This document shows positions 44,487-53,642 of a stretch of 64,000 bases of DNA, one piece after another. The translations under genes and the position numbers were made by a program. This DNA is from Mesorhizobium loti. Its GTDB lineage: Bacteria > Pseudomonadota > Alphaproteobacteria > Rhizobiales > Rhizobiaceae. Each line of letters opens with the position of its first letter. Position 1 is the first letter of the stretch. The notes beneath the pieces are model-generated. The model had not been told where the DNA came from and made no database searches. It worked only from the letters and a program-made list of their open reading frames with translations. The stretch is from contig NZ_QGGH01000002.1 of the NCBI RefSeq assembly GCF_003148495.1, positions 434,001 to 498,000 on the forward strand, given 5' to 3'.

Positions 44487-45596
44487 ATGTCTCACAACAC
44501 GTTCGGCCACCTTTTCCGCGTCACCACCTGGGGCGAAAGCCATGGCCCGTCGCTTGGCTGCGTGGTCGACGGCTGTCCGCCCGGCATCCGCTTTACTCAG
44601 CGAGACATCCAGGCCGAGCTCGACAAGCGCCGGCCGGGACAGTCACGTTTCGTGACGCAGCGTCGCGAACCTGACGAGGTCAAGATCCTGTCCGGTTTTA
44701 TCCTCGATGAGGATGGCGAGACGATGATCACCACCGGCACGCCGGTGTCGATGCTGATCGAGAATGTCGACCAGCGCTCGAAGGATTATGGCGAGATCGC
44801 CCGCCAATACCGGCCCGGCCATGCCGATTACACCTATGACGTCAAATACGGCGTCCGCGATTATCGCGGCGGCGGCCGCTCCTCGGCTCGCGAGACGGCA
44901 GCTAGAGTGGCAGCCGGTGCCCTGGCGCGCAAGGTGGTGCCCGGCGTTGTGGTGCGCGGCGCGCTGGTGTCGATGGGCGAAAAATCCATCGACCGCGCCA
45001 ACTGGAACTGGAATTTCATCGGCGACGCGGAAAATCCGTTCTTCACCCCCGATCCGGCTTCCGTTCCCGTCTTCACGCAGTATCTCGACGGCATCCGCAA
45101 GGCGGGATCCTCGGTCGGTGCGGTGATCGAAATCGTCGCCGACGGTGTTCCGGCCGGTCTCGGCGCACCGATATATGCCAAGCTCGACCAGGACATCGCG
45201 TCGGGCCTGATGTCGATCAATGCCGTCAAGGGCGTCGAGATCGGCAACGGCTTCGAGGCCGCCCGCATCACCGGCGAGCAGAATGCCGACGAGATGCGCA
45301 TGGGCAATGACGGCAAGCCGGTGTTCCTGTCCAACAATGCCGGCGGCATCCTGGGCGGCATCTCGACCGGCCAGGCAATCGTCGCCCGTTTCGCCGTCAA
45401 GCCGACCTCGTCGATCCTGACGCCGCGAAAGTCGATCGACAAGGACGGCAAGGACGTCGAGATCATGACCAAGGGCCGCCACGACCCATGCGTCGGCATC
45501 CGCGCCGTGCCGATCGGCGAAGCGATGGTTGCCTGCGCGATTGCTGATCACTATCTGCGTCATAGGGGGCAAACAGGAAAGGGAGTAGGGCAGTAA
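44487..45596 (+). CDS. aroC: Chorismate synthase
   Basis: AroC catalyses the last step of the shikimate pathway (EPSP to chorismate, with reduced FMN). The 369-residue protein starts [20 protein letters not shown] and contains [28 protein letters not shown] and [15 protein letters not shown], the three standard family signatures. The last codons contain part of an inverted repeat (45587-45669) shared with the gap before ribB. AroC feeds aromatic amino acids and 4-hydroxybenzoate, the UbiA substrate. Confidence 0.97.
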   Translation: MSHNTFGHLFRVTTWGESHGPSLGCVVDGCPPGIRFTQRDIQAELDKRRPGQSRFVTQRREPDEVKILSGFILDEDGETMITTGTPVSMLIENVDQRSKDYGEIARQYRPGHADYTYDVKYGVRDYRGGGRSSARETAARVAAGALARKVVPGVVVRGALVSMGEKSIDRANWNWNFIGDAENPFFTPDPASVPVFTQYLDGIRKAGSSVGAVIEIVADGVPAGLGAPIYAKLDQDIASGLMSINAVKGVEIGNGFEAARITGEQNADEMRMGNDGKPVFLSNNAGGILGGISTGQAIVARFAVKPTSSILTPRKSIDKDGKDVEIMTKGRHDPCVGIRAVPIGEAMVACAIADHYLRHRGQTGKGVGQ

Positions 45597-45669
45597 GGCA
45601 GTAAGGCGGTATGTTACGCCGTCCGCCGAAACAGCCAAATCTTCCTTTTCCCTACTGCCTTACTGCCCT
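45587..45669 (+). repeat. 17-bp inverted repeat across the aroC end and the ribB leader
   Basis: AGGGCAGTAAGGCAGTA (45587-45603), which includes the aroC stop codon, is exactly complemented by TACTGCCTTACTGCCCT (45653-45669). Each arm is itself built of GGCAGTA-type repeats, and further copies (CCCTACTGCCCT) follow to 45685. The RNA would form a long stem with a 49-base loop before ribB. No FMN-riboswitch consensus is seen. Confidence 0.6.
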
Positions 45670-45704
45670 ATTCCCCTACTGCCCTGCGAGCGAAGCGAGC
45701 GTTC

Positions 45705-46805
45705 ATGCCTTACGACCAGAAGAAAATCGTTGAAGCCCTGCGCGCTTTCGAACGCGGTGAGATCGTCGTCGTCATGGATGATGACGGGCGCGAGAACGAG
45801 GGCGACCTGATCGTCGCTGCCGTCCACTGCACGCCCGAAAAGATGGCGTTCATCGTTCGCCACACCTCCGGCATCGTCTGCACGCCGATGCCGCGCGAGG
45901 AGGCCAAGCGGCTGAACCTTGCGCCGATGGTCGCCGACAACGACTCCGCGCATACCACCGCCTTCACCGTTAGCGTCGATTTCAAGCATGGCACCACCAC
46001 CGGCATTTCGGCCGAGGACCGTACGCTGACCGTTCGCAATCTTGCCAACGGCAATGTCGGCGGTTCGGATTTCGTCCGGCCTGGCCACATCTTCCCGCTG
46101 ATTGCGCGCGAGGGCGGCGTGCTGATGCGCTCTGGCCATACCGAGGCCGCGGTCGATCTGTGCAAGCTCGCCGGCCTGCCGCCGGTCGGCGTCATTTCCG
46201 AGCTGGTCAACGACGACGGCACGGTCAAGCGCGGTCCGCAGGTGCAGGCTTTCGCCGAAGAGCATGGCCTGAAGCAGGTTTCTGTGGCCGACCTCATCGC
46301 CTACCGGCAACGCAAGGAAACGCTGGTCGAGCGCGTCGCCTGCTCCGAAATCGACACGCTCGGCGGCAAGGCGCAGGTCTTCACCTACACGCTGCCCTGG
46401 GACTCCATGCATCACGTCGCCATCGTCTTCGGCGACATTCGCGACGGCGAGGACGTGCCGGTGCGTCTGCATTCCGAGGATGTGGTGACCGATGTCTTTG
46501 GCACCAGCCACCGGCTCGACGGCATCATGAAGTCGATGGGCGAGCGCAGGCGCGGCGTCATCGTCTATCTCAGAGAAGGCTCCGTCGGCGTCGCCCATCA
46601 GGAGCGCAAACGGCCGGCGAGCGGCGACCGCGAGGATCACGAAGAGGCCCGCCGCCGCGAAAACGAGTGGCGCGAGATCGGGCTCGGCGCGCAGATCCTC
46701 AAGGATCTCGGCATCTCCTCGATCAATCTGATCGCCTCGCGCGAACGCCACTATGTCGGCCTGGAAGGTTTTGGCATCCATATCGCCAAGACCGAGATTC
46801 TATAG
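45705..46805 (+). CDS. ribB: 3,4-dihydroxy-2-butanone-4-phosphate synthase with a degenerate GTP cyclohydrolase II-like domain
   Basis: RibB makes the four-carbon unit of riboflavin from ribulose 5-phosphate. The N-terminal 200 residues are a complete DHBP synthase (VMDDDGRENEGDLI; RSGHTEAAVDLCKLA). The C-terminal 160 residues align with GTP cyclohydrolase II. Where active enzymes have three zinc-binding cysteines (around HSECLTGDVFG and RCDCG), this protein has HSEDVVTDVFGTSHRLDG. It therefore should not have RibA activity. This layout is common in alphaproteobacteria, which use a separate RibA. Confidence 0.93.
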   Translation: MPYDQKKIVEALRAFERGEIVVVMDDDGRENEGDLIVAAVHCTPEKMAFIVRHTSGIVCTPMPREEAKRLNLAPMVADNDSAHTTAFTVSVDFKHGTTTGISAEDRTLTVRNLANGNVGGSDFVRPGHIFPLIAREGGVLMRSGHTEAAVDLCKLAGLPPVGVISELVNDDGTVKRGPQVQAFAEEHGLKQVSVADLIAYRQRKETLVERVACSEIDTLGGKAQVFTYTLPWDSMHHVAIVFGDIRDGEDVPVRLHSEDVVTDVFGTSHRLDGIMKSMGERRRGVIVYLREGSVGVAHQERKRPASGDREDHEEARRRENEWREIGLGAQILKDLGISSINLIASRERHYVGLEGFGIHIAKTEIL

Positions 46806-46862
46806 GGTATGTCGATATTCAGGTAAGGCCAGCCTGACCTGGGCCTCAACATACCCTGGCTA

Positions 46863-48083
46863 TCACTCGGCCGGGATTGCTGCTTCGCATCCATCCAGTT
46901 CGCATTCGTGCGTGGCAAGGCTGCGCTGGCCAAGCAACACTGTGGCCAGGGCGATGGTGCCTGAAGCCACCGAGACCCAGAACCCGCTCTGGGCGCCGAA
47001 CGCATCCACCACCGCACCGGCGGCAAACGAGCCGAGCGCCATGCCGATGCCGATGCCGGTCATGACCCAGGTGATGCCTTCGGTCAGCATCGCCTCCGGC
47101 ACGTGCCGCTCGATCAGGCCGAAGGCGGTGATGAAGGTCGGCGAGATCGCCACGCCGCTGATGAACACGGTCAGCGCCAGCAGTGGCACGGTGTCGGCGG
47201 TGAGCGGCAGCAGCGTGCCGAGCGCGACGAGGGCGACTGCGATGGCCAACTGGCGTTGCAGTGGCGCTTTCAGGCTAAGCGCGCCGACGACGAGGCCCAG
47301 CACGAACGATCCCAGCGCATAAACGCCGATGACAAGGCTGGCGGCGCCCGGCTGGCCAAGCTCCTTGGTGATCGCCACCGTGCTCACTTCCGTGGTCGCG
47401 AAGGTCGCGCCGATGAAAATCAGGGCGAAGGTGATGATCTGTACCGGCCGCAGGCGGATTGCCGAGCCGCTTGAGCCATGGTCCACCGGCCGCACTTGCG
47501 GCTCGGTCGAGCGCTGCAGGATGAAAGCTATCGAACCAATGGCAAGGAACAGCGTGCTCACCAGAACACCGGCTTCCGGGAACAGGGCGGCACTCAGACC
47601 CACCGAAAGCGACGCACCGGCAATATAGACCAGCTCGTCCGCAGCCGACTCGAAGGCGAAAGCGGTGTTCATCTGCGGCCGCCCGCGGAAAATCTCGGTC
47701 CAGCGCGCGCGCACCATTGCCGGCATGCTGGGCATGGCGGCGGCCAGCAACGCCGACACGAACAACGTCCATACCGGCCAGTCCTGATTGGCCGCCGCAA
47801 TCAGGACTGCGAAAGCCAGTACGGAGATGATGGTGGTGGGCACCACGATCCGTGTCTGGCCCAGGCGATCCACCAGCCTCGATATCTGCGGCGCAACGAA
47901 GGCGTTGGCCAGCGCGTATGTCGCGGAGACGGCACCCGCCAGCCAGTATTCGCCGCGCGTCTGCGACAGCATCGCCACGATGCCGATCGGCGCCATGGCG
48001 ATCGGCAGGCGCGCCATGAAGCCGGCGGCTGCAAAGCCCTTGGCTCCGGGGGCGCGAAAGATTTCCGAATAGGGATTTTGCAT
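46863..48083 (-). CDS. MFS transporter, probably TetR-controlled efflux
   Basis: A 406-residue membrane protein with about twelve helices. The MFS loop motif appears as PQISRLVDRLGQTRIVVP, a relaxed form. It resembles sugar- or drug-efflux MFS proteins lacking soluble domains. It is divergent from a TetR gene, and the 105-bp gap is full of identical palindromes, so expression is very probably induced by a TetR ligand, often the exported compound. It converges on ribB. Confidence 0.88.
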   Translation of the reverse strand: MQNPYSEIFRAPGAKGFAAAGFMARLPIAMAPIGIVAMLSQTRGEYWLAGAVSATYALANAFVAPQISRLVDRLGQTRIVVPTTIISVLAFAVLIAAANQDWPVWTLFVSALLAAAMPSMPAMVRARWTEIFRGRPQMNTAFAFESAADELVYIAGASLSVGLSAALFPEAGVLVSTLFLAIGSIAFILQRSTEPQVRPVDHGSSGSAIRLRPVQIITFALIFIGATFATTEVSTVAITKELGQPGAASLVIGVYALGSFVLGLVVGALSLKAPLQRQLAIAVALVALGTLLPLTADTVPLLALTVFISGVAISPTFITAFGLIERHVPEAMLTEGITWVMTGIGIGMALGSFAAGAVVDAFGAQSGFWVSVASGTIALATVLLGQRSLATHECELDGCEAAIPAE

Positions 48084-48118
48084 GGGTGGTTCCTCGACAA
48101 AGGACGATTCGACAATTA

Positions 48119-48185
48119 CATACGGAGCGTATGATTGTTAAATAGAGCATACGCCGCGTATGTCAATTGGCATACGTAACGTATG
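48119..48185. promoter_or_regulatory. Three TetR operators (CATACG-N3-CGTATG)
   Basis: Perfect palindromes with 3-base centres stand at 48119-48133 (centre GAG), 48148-48162 (CCG) and 48171-48185 (TAA). Their centres are 29 and 23 bp apart. They fill the region between the divergent MFS and TetR genes and surely bind the TetR protein. Confidence 0.85.
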
Positions 48186-48203
48186 TGAATGGGTCCAGAA
48201 GCC

Positions 48204-48812
48204 ATGCACAAACCCCGCAAGGAGATGATTGCCGAGACGCGCGCCAAGCTGATCGCGGCCGCCCGCCATGCTTTCGGTACGATCGGCTATGCCGAAGCCT
48301 CGATGGATGATTTCACCGCATCGGCCGGGCTGACGCGCGGCGCGCTCTATCATCATTTTGGCGACAAGAAGGGATTGCTGCAGGCAGTCATCGCAGAAAT
48401 CGACGGCGAGATGGCGGCGCGCGTGAACGAAGTGGCGGCGAGGGCCCCGACCCGCTGGCAGCATTTCGTCGACGAATGCACAACCTATATCGAGATGGCG
48501 CTGGAGCCGGAAATCCAGCGCATCATGTTCCGGGATGGTCCGGCCGTGCTGGGGGATCCCGCACAATGGCCGAATGCCAATGCGTGCATCGCGTCAATGG
48601 CCGGCCATCTGACGACGCTGCAGGAGGAGGGGGTTGTCGTCTCCGGCCTCGATCCCGAGACTGCCTCGCGGCTGATCAACGGTGCGAGCAGTCAGGCGGC
48701 GCAACGGATCGCCAATTCGAACGACCCCGAAGCGACGTCGAAGAAGGTGGTGACGGCGTTCAAGCAACTGCTCGAAGGCCTGCTCAAGAGGCCGGGTCCG
48801 CAACCGAACTGA
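48204..48812 (+). CDS. TetR-family transcriptional repressor
   Basis: A 202-residue regulator. The N-terminal HTH (residues 6-55) reads RAKLIAAARHAFGTIGYAEAS and AGLTRGALYHHFGDKKGLLQAV, canonical for TetR. The C-terminal part is an all-helical ligand pocket. An ATG at 48189 lies in the same frame, but begins just four bases after the third operator. Neither start has a visible Shine-Dalgarno. It is divergent from the MFS gene and almost certainly represses both through the three palindromes. Confidence 0.9.
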   Translation: MHKPRKEMIAETRAKLIAAARHAFGTIGYAEASMDDFTASAGLTRGALYHHFGDKKGLLQAVIAEIDGEMAARVNEVAARAPTRWQHFVDECTTYIEMALEPEIQRIMFRDGPAVLGDPAQWPNANACIASMAGHLTTLQEEGVVVSGLDPETASRLINGASSQAAQRIANSNDPEATSKKVVTAFKQLLEGLLKRPGPQPN

Positions 48813-48901
48813 TGTCCCAGCGGTGACCCACGGCCGGCAATTGACAATCGCCGGGTTGAGTTCATCCTTTGCCACCATCTCTGAGCGGAGATTCGGGGCG
48901 C

Positions 48902-49885
48902 ATGTGGGATTTCGATATCGGCAGGTCGGTGTCCATCATGATGCGGACCTGGCCGTTCATTGTCTTTCGCATGATCGTCTATTTCGGCATCACGCTGGCC
49001 TACATCATGGCGACCGGCACCGGCGCCTCCGTCGGCTATGGCGTCGGCCATATCTCCACCGATCCCGACGGGCCGCTGTCCTTTGCCTTGTGGGGCGGGG
49101 TGGTCGGTTTCGGCATCGTCTCGATCGCCGTCTACTGGATCCGCGAATATATCCTCTATGTCGTCAAGGCCGGCCACATCGCCGTCATGGTCCATCTGAT
49201 CGACGGCCGTGACATTCCCGGCGGCCAGGACCAGATCGCCTACGCCAAGGACATCGTGACCCAGCGCTTTGCCGAGGCCAATATCCTTTTCGTCGTCGAC
49301 CAGCTGGTCAAGGGCGCCATCCGCGCCATCACCGGCCTGCTCGGCGGCATCGCCGCCTTCTTGCCGATTCCGGGCCTGAGCGGCCTGGTCTCCTTCATCA
49401 ACACGGTGATCCGCCTGTCGCTGACCTATGTCGACGAGATCATCCTCGGCTACAACATCCGCATCAATTCAGCCTCGCCGTTCGAGACGGCGCGCCAAGG
49501 CGTGGTGCTCTATGCCCAGAACGGCAAGGTCATGGTCAAGAACGCCATCTGGCTGGCGGTCATCATGTGGGGCGTGTCCTTCGTCATCTTCCTGCTGATG
49601 CTGGCGCCCGCCGGCGCCATTCTTTTCCTGATGCCTGGGCAACTCGCAGGCTGGGCCTTCGTGCTCGCCATCGTCTTCGCTTGGGCCTTCAAGGCGGCGT
49701 TCATCGAGCCTTTCGCCATCGCTTGCCTGATGCAGGTCTATTTCAAGATCATAGAGGGCCAGGTGCCTGATCCGGCTTGGGACGCCCGGCTGGCCGAGGC
49801 GTCGTCGAAGTTCAGGGAGCTCAAGGACAAGGCGCTGGCCTCCTTCGGCGGCTCGCGCTGGGGTACAGCCGGCGCGACACGCTGA
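48902..49885 (+). CDS. Polytopic membrane protein of unknown function
   Basis: The 327-residue product has about six hydrophobic segments (such as MIVYFGITLAYIM, WGGVVGFGIVSIAVYW, AIWLAVIMWGVSFVIFLLML and LAGWAFVLAIVFAWAFKAAF). Between them are polar stretches including QDQIAYAKDIVTQRFAEANIL. The layout resembles conserved transporter-like proteins of unknown role in Rhizobiales. I do not recognise a named family. AGCGGAG lies before the ATG. Its last 148 bases overlap the bluB frame on the other strand. Confidence 0.75.
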   Translation: MWDFDIGRSVSIMMRTWPFIVFRMIVYFGITLAYIMATGTGASVGYGVGHISTDPDGPLSFALWGGVVGFGIVSIAVYWIREYILYVVKAGHIAVMVHLIDGRDIPGGQDQIAYAKDIVTQRFAEANILFVVDQLVKGAIRAITGLLGGIAAFLPIPGLSGLVSFINTVIRLSLTYVDEIILGYNIRINSASPFETARQGVVLYAQNGKVMVKNAIWLAVIMWGVSFVIFLLMLAPAGAILFLMPGQLAGWAFVLAIVFAWAFKAAFIEPFAIACLMQVYFKIIEGQVPDPAWDARLAEASSKFRELKDKALASFGGSRWGTAGATR

Positions 49886-50619
49886 TCCGGAGCGGCATCG
49901 ACGGCGTTGAGACGCGCCACGGTTGACTTCAGCGGCACCTCACCCTGGCCGCAAAAAATCTCGCTCATGATCAGCTCGGGCAGCGGCAGCCGCCGTCCCC
50001 AGCCATGCGTTTCGAGGTCTGGTTTATGCGCGAACTCGGAAACACGGCCGACGCAGAGATAGGCGACCGGCGTCACATGCTCGGGAATCGACAGCAGGCC
50101 TTTCAGCGCCTGCGCCTCGATGATGCTGACCCAGCCGACACCGACGCCTTCGGCACGCGCCGCCAGCCAGAAATTCTGCACCGCGCAGACGGTGCTGTAG
50201 AGGTCCATCTCCGGATTGTGCCAGCGTCCCAGCGGCGAACCCTTCGAACGCTGCCGGTCGCAGGTGATACAGATGTTGAGCGCGCTTTCGCAGATGCCTT
50301 CCAGCTTGAGCTTGCGGTAGAGCGCCCGCCGCTCTTCCTCGATCGCCGGCAGTTCCTGTTCGCGTGCTGCCAGGAACAGGTCGCGCACCTTTTCCCGCCG
50401 CCCGGCGTCGCGAATGACGATGAAGTTCCAAGGCTGCATGAAGCCGACCGACGGCGCGTGATGAGCGGCAAGCAGCAGCCGCGCCAGCACCTCATCGTCG
50501 AGCGCGGTGGGCAGGAAATGGCTGCGCACGTCACGCCGTGTGAACATGGCGCGATAGACCGCATCGCGCGCGTTCTGGTCAAATCCGTCGCCGACAGGAG
50601 CAGTCATTTGTTCCGGCAT
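49738..50619 (-). CDS. bluB: 5,6-dimethylbenzimidazole synthase BluB, with a C-terminal extension
   Basis: BluB cleaves reduced FMN with oxygen to give DMB, the lower ligand of cobalamin. The first 230 residues match BluB: RDVRSHFLPTALDDEVL, AAHHAPSVGFMQPWNF, NICITCDRQRSK and PEMDLYSTVCAVQNFWLAARAEGVGVGWVS. The frame then runs about 60 residues beyond the usual end (near LPLPELIMSEIF), antisense to the last 148 bases of the membrane-protein gene. A cobalamin riboswitch lies 57 bases upstream, which confirms the role. The start beginning MPEQMTAP is used. Confidence 0.92.
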   Translation of the reverse strand: MPEQMTAPVGDGFDQNARDAVYRAMFTRRDVRSHFLPTALDDEVLARLLLAAHHAPSVGFMQPWNFIVIRDAGRREKVRDLFLAAREQELPAIEEERRALYRKLKLEGICESALNICITCDRQRSKGSPLGRWHNPEMDLYSTVCAVQNFWLAARAEGVGVGWVSIIEAQALKGLLSIPEHVTPVAYLCVGRVSEFAHKPDLETHGWGRRLPLPELIMSEIFCGQGEVPLKSTVARLNAVDAAPDQRVAPAVPQREPPKEASALSLSSLNFDDASASRASQAGSGTWPSMILK

Positions 50620-50675
50620 CGCTTGTCCCCTTGCGATTGCAATCACTGCCAGCCGCCTGACCATGCGGATGACGA

Positions 50676-50846
50676 TGCCTGCCAGGCCGGTCTTCTGGCT
50701 CGGGATCAACCCGCGTCCGGTGCCTTCCCGTCATCGACAGTGGCATTTACCGGCGCGGTCCCCCTTACAGCGTTGGGCACGCCACGGAATTCAACCGTGT
50801 TCCCGATTCTCCCGCTTGCGGCGGGCACCAGGCAGTGGCAGTGACC
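50676..50846 (-). ncRNA. Cobalamin (B12) riboswitch upstream of bluB
   Basis: On the minus strand the region reads through the class features in order: CTGCCTGGTGCC, GGGAACACGGT, the GTGGCGTGCCCAACGCTGT segment, the B12-box core GCCACTG (plus-strand 50738-50744), GGGAAGGC and the closing CCCGAGCCAGAAGACCGGCC. Boundaries are approximate. It would repress bluB when cobalamin is abundant. It occupies most of the 349-bp gap between bluB and the HDAC-like gene; the rest shows nothing else. Confidence 0.93.
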
Positions 50847-50968
50847 TTACGCCGAAGCGCTGAGGACGCCAATGCCCGCAGCGACACGAATGGACGCAGG
50901 CGTGATTTTCCCCAGCCATCGGCCGCCCGCGCATGGCCTTTGTCGATCCGGGTCACTAGATTAGGACG

Positions 50969-51895
<927 letters not shown>

Positions 51896-52150
51896 ATGAT
51901 GGCTGGTGAGACCAACGAAGACGTCAAGGCGATGAGCTTCGAACAGGCACTCGACGCGCTGGAGAAGATCGTCGATGATCTGGAGCGTGGCGACGTGCCG
52001 CTCGACCAGTCGATCAGGATCTATGAGCGCGGCGAGGCGCTGAAGGCACATTGCGACCGGCTGCTGAAGGCAGCTGAAGACAAGGTCGAGAAGATCAGGC
52101 TGTCGCGCGACGGCAAGCCGGTTGGAACGGAGCCGCTTGACGCGGACTGA
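51896..52150 (+). CDS. xseB: Exodeoxyribonuclease VII small subunit
   Basis: XseB is the small partner of XseA in the single-strand exonuclease VII. The 84-residue protein carries the family core [27 protein letters not shown] and [26 protein letters not shown]. The start directly follows the HDAC-like stop; an ATG one codon downstream is equally possible. XseA is not in this window. dxs normally follows xseB in this gene series; here two other genes intervene. Confidence 0.94.
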   Translation: MMAGETNEDVKAMSFEQALDALEKIVDDLERGDVPLDQSIRIYERGEALKAHCDRLLKAAEDKVEKIRLSRDGKPVGTEPLDAD

Positions 52151-52248
52151 GGCCGCAGCCGTCTCACCGACTTTTGGACACGATCATGACTGAGGATAGG
52201 GTTCGTCCCGATTGAAAGCGCTCCAGGACAAGAGGAGATACGGAAGCG

Positions 52249-52515
52249 ATGTGCAGAAACATCAAGACCCTGTTCAATTTTGACCCGCCCGCAACCAACG
52301 ACGAAGTCCGCGACGCCGCACTTCAATTTGTCCGCAAATTGAGCGGAACGACGCGGCCCTCGAAGCAGAACCAGCATGCCTTCGACCACGCGGTCGAGGC
52401 CATTGCCGCCTCGGCGCGCGAACTGCTCGATTCCTTGGAAACCCATCAGCATCCTCGCAATCGCGAAGAGGTGGCAGCCAAACTGCGGGCAAAGGCGGCG
52501 ATCCGCTTTGCCTGA
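52249..52515 (+). CDS. DUF2277 protein (88 aa)
   Basis: A small helical protein beginning MCRNIKTLFNFDPPATNDEV, the exact hallmark of DUF2277. ALQFVRKLSGTTRPSKQNQHAFDHAVEAIA follows and EEVAAKLRAKAAIRF at the end. The near-terminal Cys is conserved in the family; function is unknown. GGAG precedes the ATG. A pirin gene starts 43 bases after its stop, probably in the same transcript. Confidence 0.88.
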   Translation: MCRNIKTLFNFDPPATNDEVRDAALQFVRKLSGTTRPSKQNQHAFDHAVEAIAASARELLDSLETHQHPRNREEVAAKLRAKAAIRFA

Positions 52516-52557
52516 CGCGGCCAAGCGGGCATTGTCCGCTGACAAGGAGATCATCTC

Positions 52558-53478
52558 GTGAGCTTCTTCCCCGGAAACGACCCACAGGCCGGCGATGCCT
52601 TCGCCAGCGACCAGATCGAATTGATGGTCATCCCCAACGCCAAGGATATTGGTGGTTTCCAGGTGCGCCGCGCTCTGCCGACCGCCAAGAGGCGGCTGGT
52701 CGGGCCTTTCATCTTCTTCGACCGCATGGGCCCGGCGATCCTGCGCGCCGGCCAGGCGCTCGATGTCCGTCCGCATCCGCATATAGGCCTGTCGACGGTC
52801 ACCTATCTGTTCGACGGCAAGATCAGGCATCGCGATTCACTCGGCACCGAAATGGTCATCCAGCCCGGCGACGTGAATTTGATGACCGCCGGCCGTGGCA
52901 TCGTTCATTCGGAGCGCACCCCCGAAGAATTGCGCGGCGCGCCGATGTCGATCTCCGGCCTGCAGACATGGCTGGCGCTGCCGGACGGCAAGGAAGAAGT
53001 GGCGCCGGTTTTCGAGAACACCGCAGCGCTCAGGCTTCCCGAGATCGACGCCGAGGGCGTCAGCGGGCGCATCGTCATTGGTGATTTCCAGGGATTGCGG
53101 TCCCCGGTGCGGGCCGACTCCGAGACGCTCTATGCCGACCTGCGCCTGGTGCCCGGCGCCAGTGTGAAAATCCCGGCCGATGCGGAAGAACGAGCCATCT
53201 ACACGCTGGAAGGCGAGGTCTCGATATCAGGTGACGTCTTTCCGGCGGAACGGCTGCTGGTGTTTCGGCCAGGCGACGAGATCGTCGTGTCGTCGGACAC
53301 CGGCGCGCATTTCATGCTGTTTGGCGGCGCCTCGCTCGGCTCGCAGCGTTACATCTGGTGGAATTTCGTCTCGTCGTCCAAGGAACGCATCGAACAGGCC
53401 AAGCAGGAATGGAAGACGGGCCGCTTCGATATCGTTCCCGGCGATGAGGAAGAGTTTATCCCGCTGCCTGAGAGCTAG
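52558..53478 (+). CDS. Pirin family protein
   Basis: A 306-residue bicupin. The N-terminal cupin has [19 protein letters not shown] with His metal ligands, and [11 protein letters not shown] with a further His and Glu. The C-terminal cupin is less conserved and ends in [23 protein letters not shown]. Bacterial pirins include quercetinases and regulators of pyruvate metabolism; which applies here is unknown. The start is GTG. A palindromic repeat begins at its stop codon. Confidence 0.9.
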   Translation: MSFFPGNDPQAGDAFASDQIELMVIPNAKDIGGFQVRRALPTAKRRLVGPFIFFDRMGPAILRAGQALDVRPHPHIGLSTVTYLFDGKIRHRDSLGTEMVIQPGDVNLMTAGRGIVHSERTPEELRGAPMSISGLQTWLALPDGKEEVAPVFENTAALRLPEIDAEGVSGRIVIGDFQGLRSPVRADSETLYADLRLVPGASVKIPADAEERAIYTLEGEVSISGDVFPAERLLVFRPGDEIVVSSDTGAHFMLFGGASLGSQRYIWWNFVSSSKERIEQAKQEWKTGRFDIVPGDEEEFIPLPES

Positions 53479-53548
53479 GGCATGATCCCGAAAAGTGGGA
53501 ACCGGTTTTCCCGGACAAACGGTTTCCGTTTATCCAGAGATCATGCCC
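53478..53548. repeat. RIME-like palindromic repeat
   Basis: GGGCATGATC (53478-53487) mirrors GATCATGCCC (53539-53548). Inside are CCCGAAAAGTGGGAACCGG and CCGGACAAACGG, which can fold into smaller stems. The same core is seen at 14650-14695 and, reduced, at 31481-31504, so it is a dispersed family. It lies between pirin and dxs. Confidence 0.75.
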
Positions 53549-53642
53549 AACAAACAGACAGGCTCACGACCGCGTCACTGACACGCATTTACTTTCGCCG
53601 GCCGGCGGCCTATTTCGCCCATCAACCGAAAGCCTGAGCACC

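Noticed and set aside
45597..45704. FMN riboswitch before ribB
   Set aside because: The conserved AGGG/GAUUC-type blocks of the RFN element are absent; only the inverted repeat is seen.
50619..50709. Upstream extension of bluB by 30 codons
   Set aside because: It reaches into the riboswitch end and its peptide does not resemble BluB; the ATG at 50619 has AGGGGA upstream.
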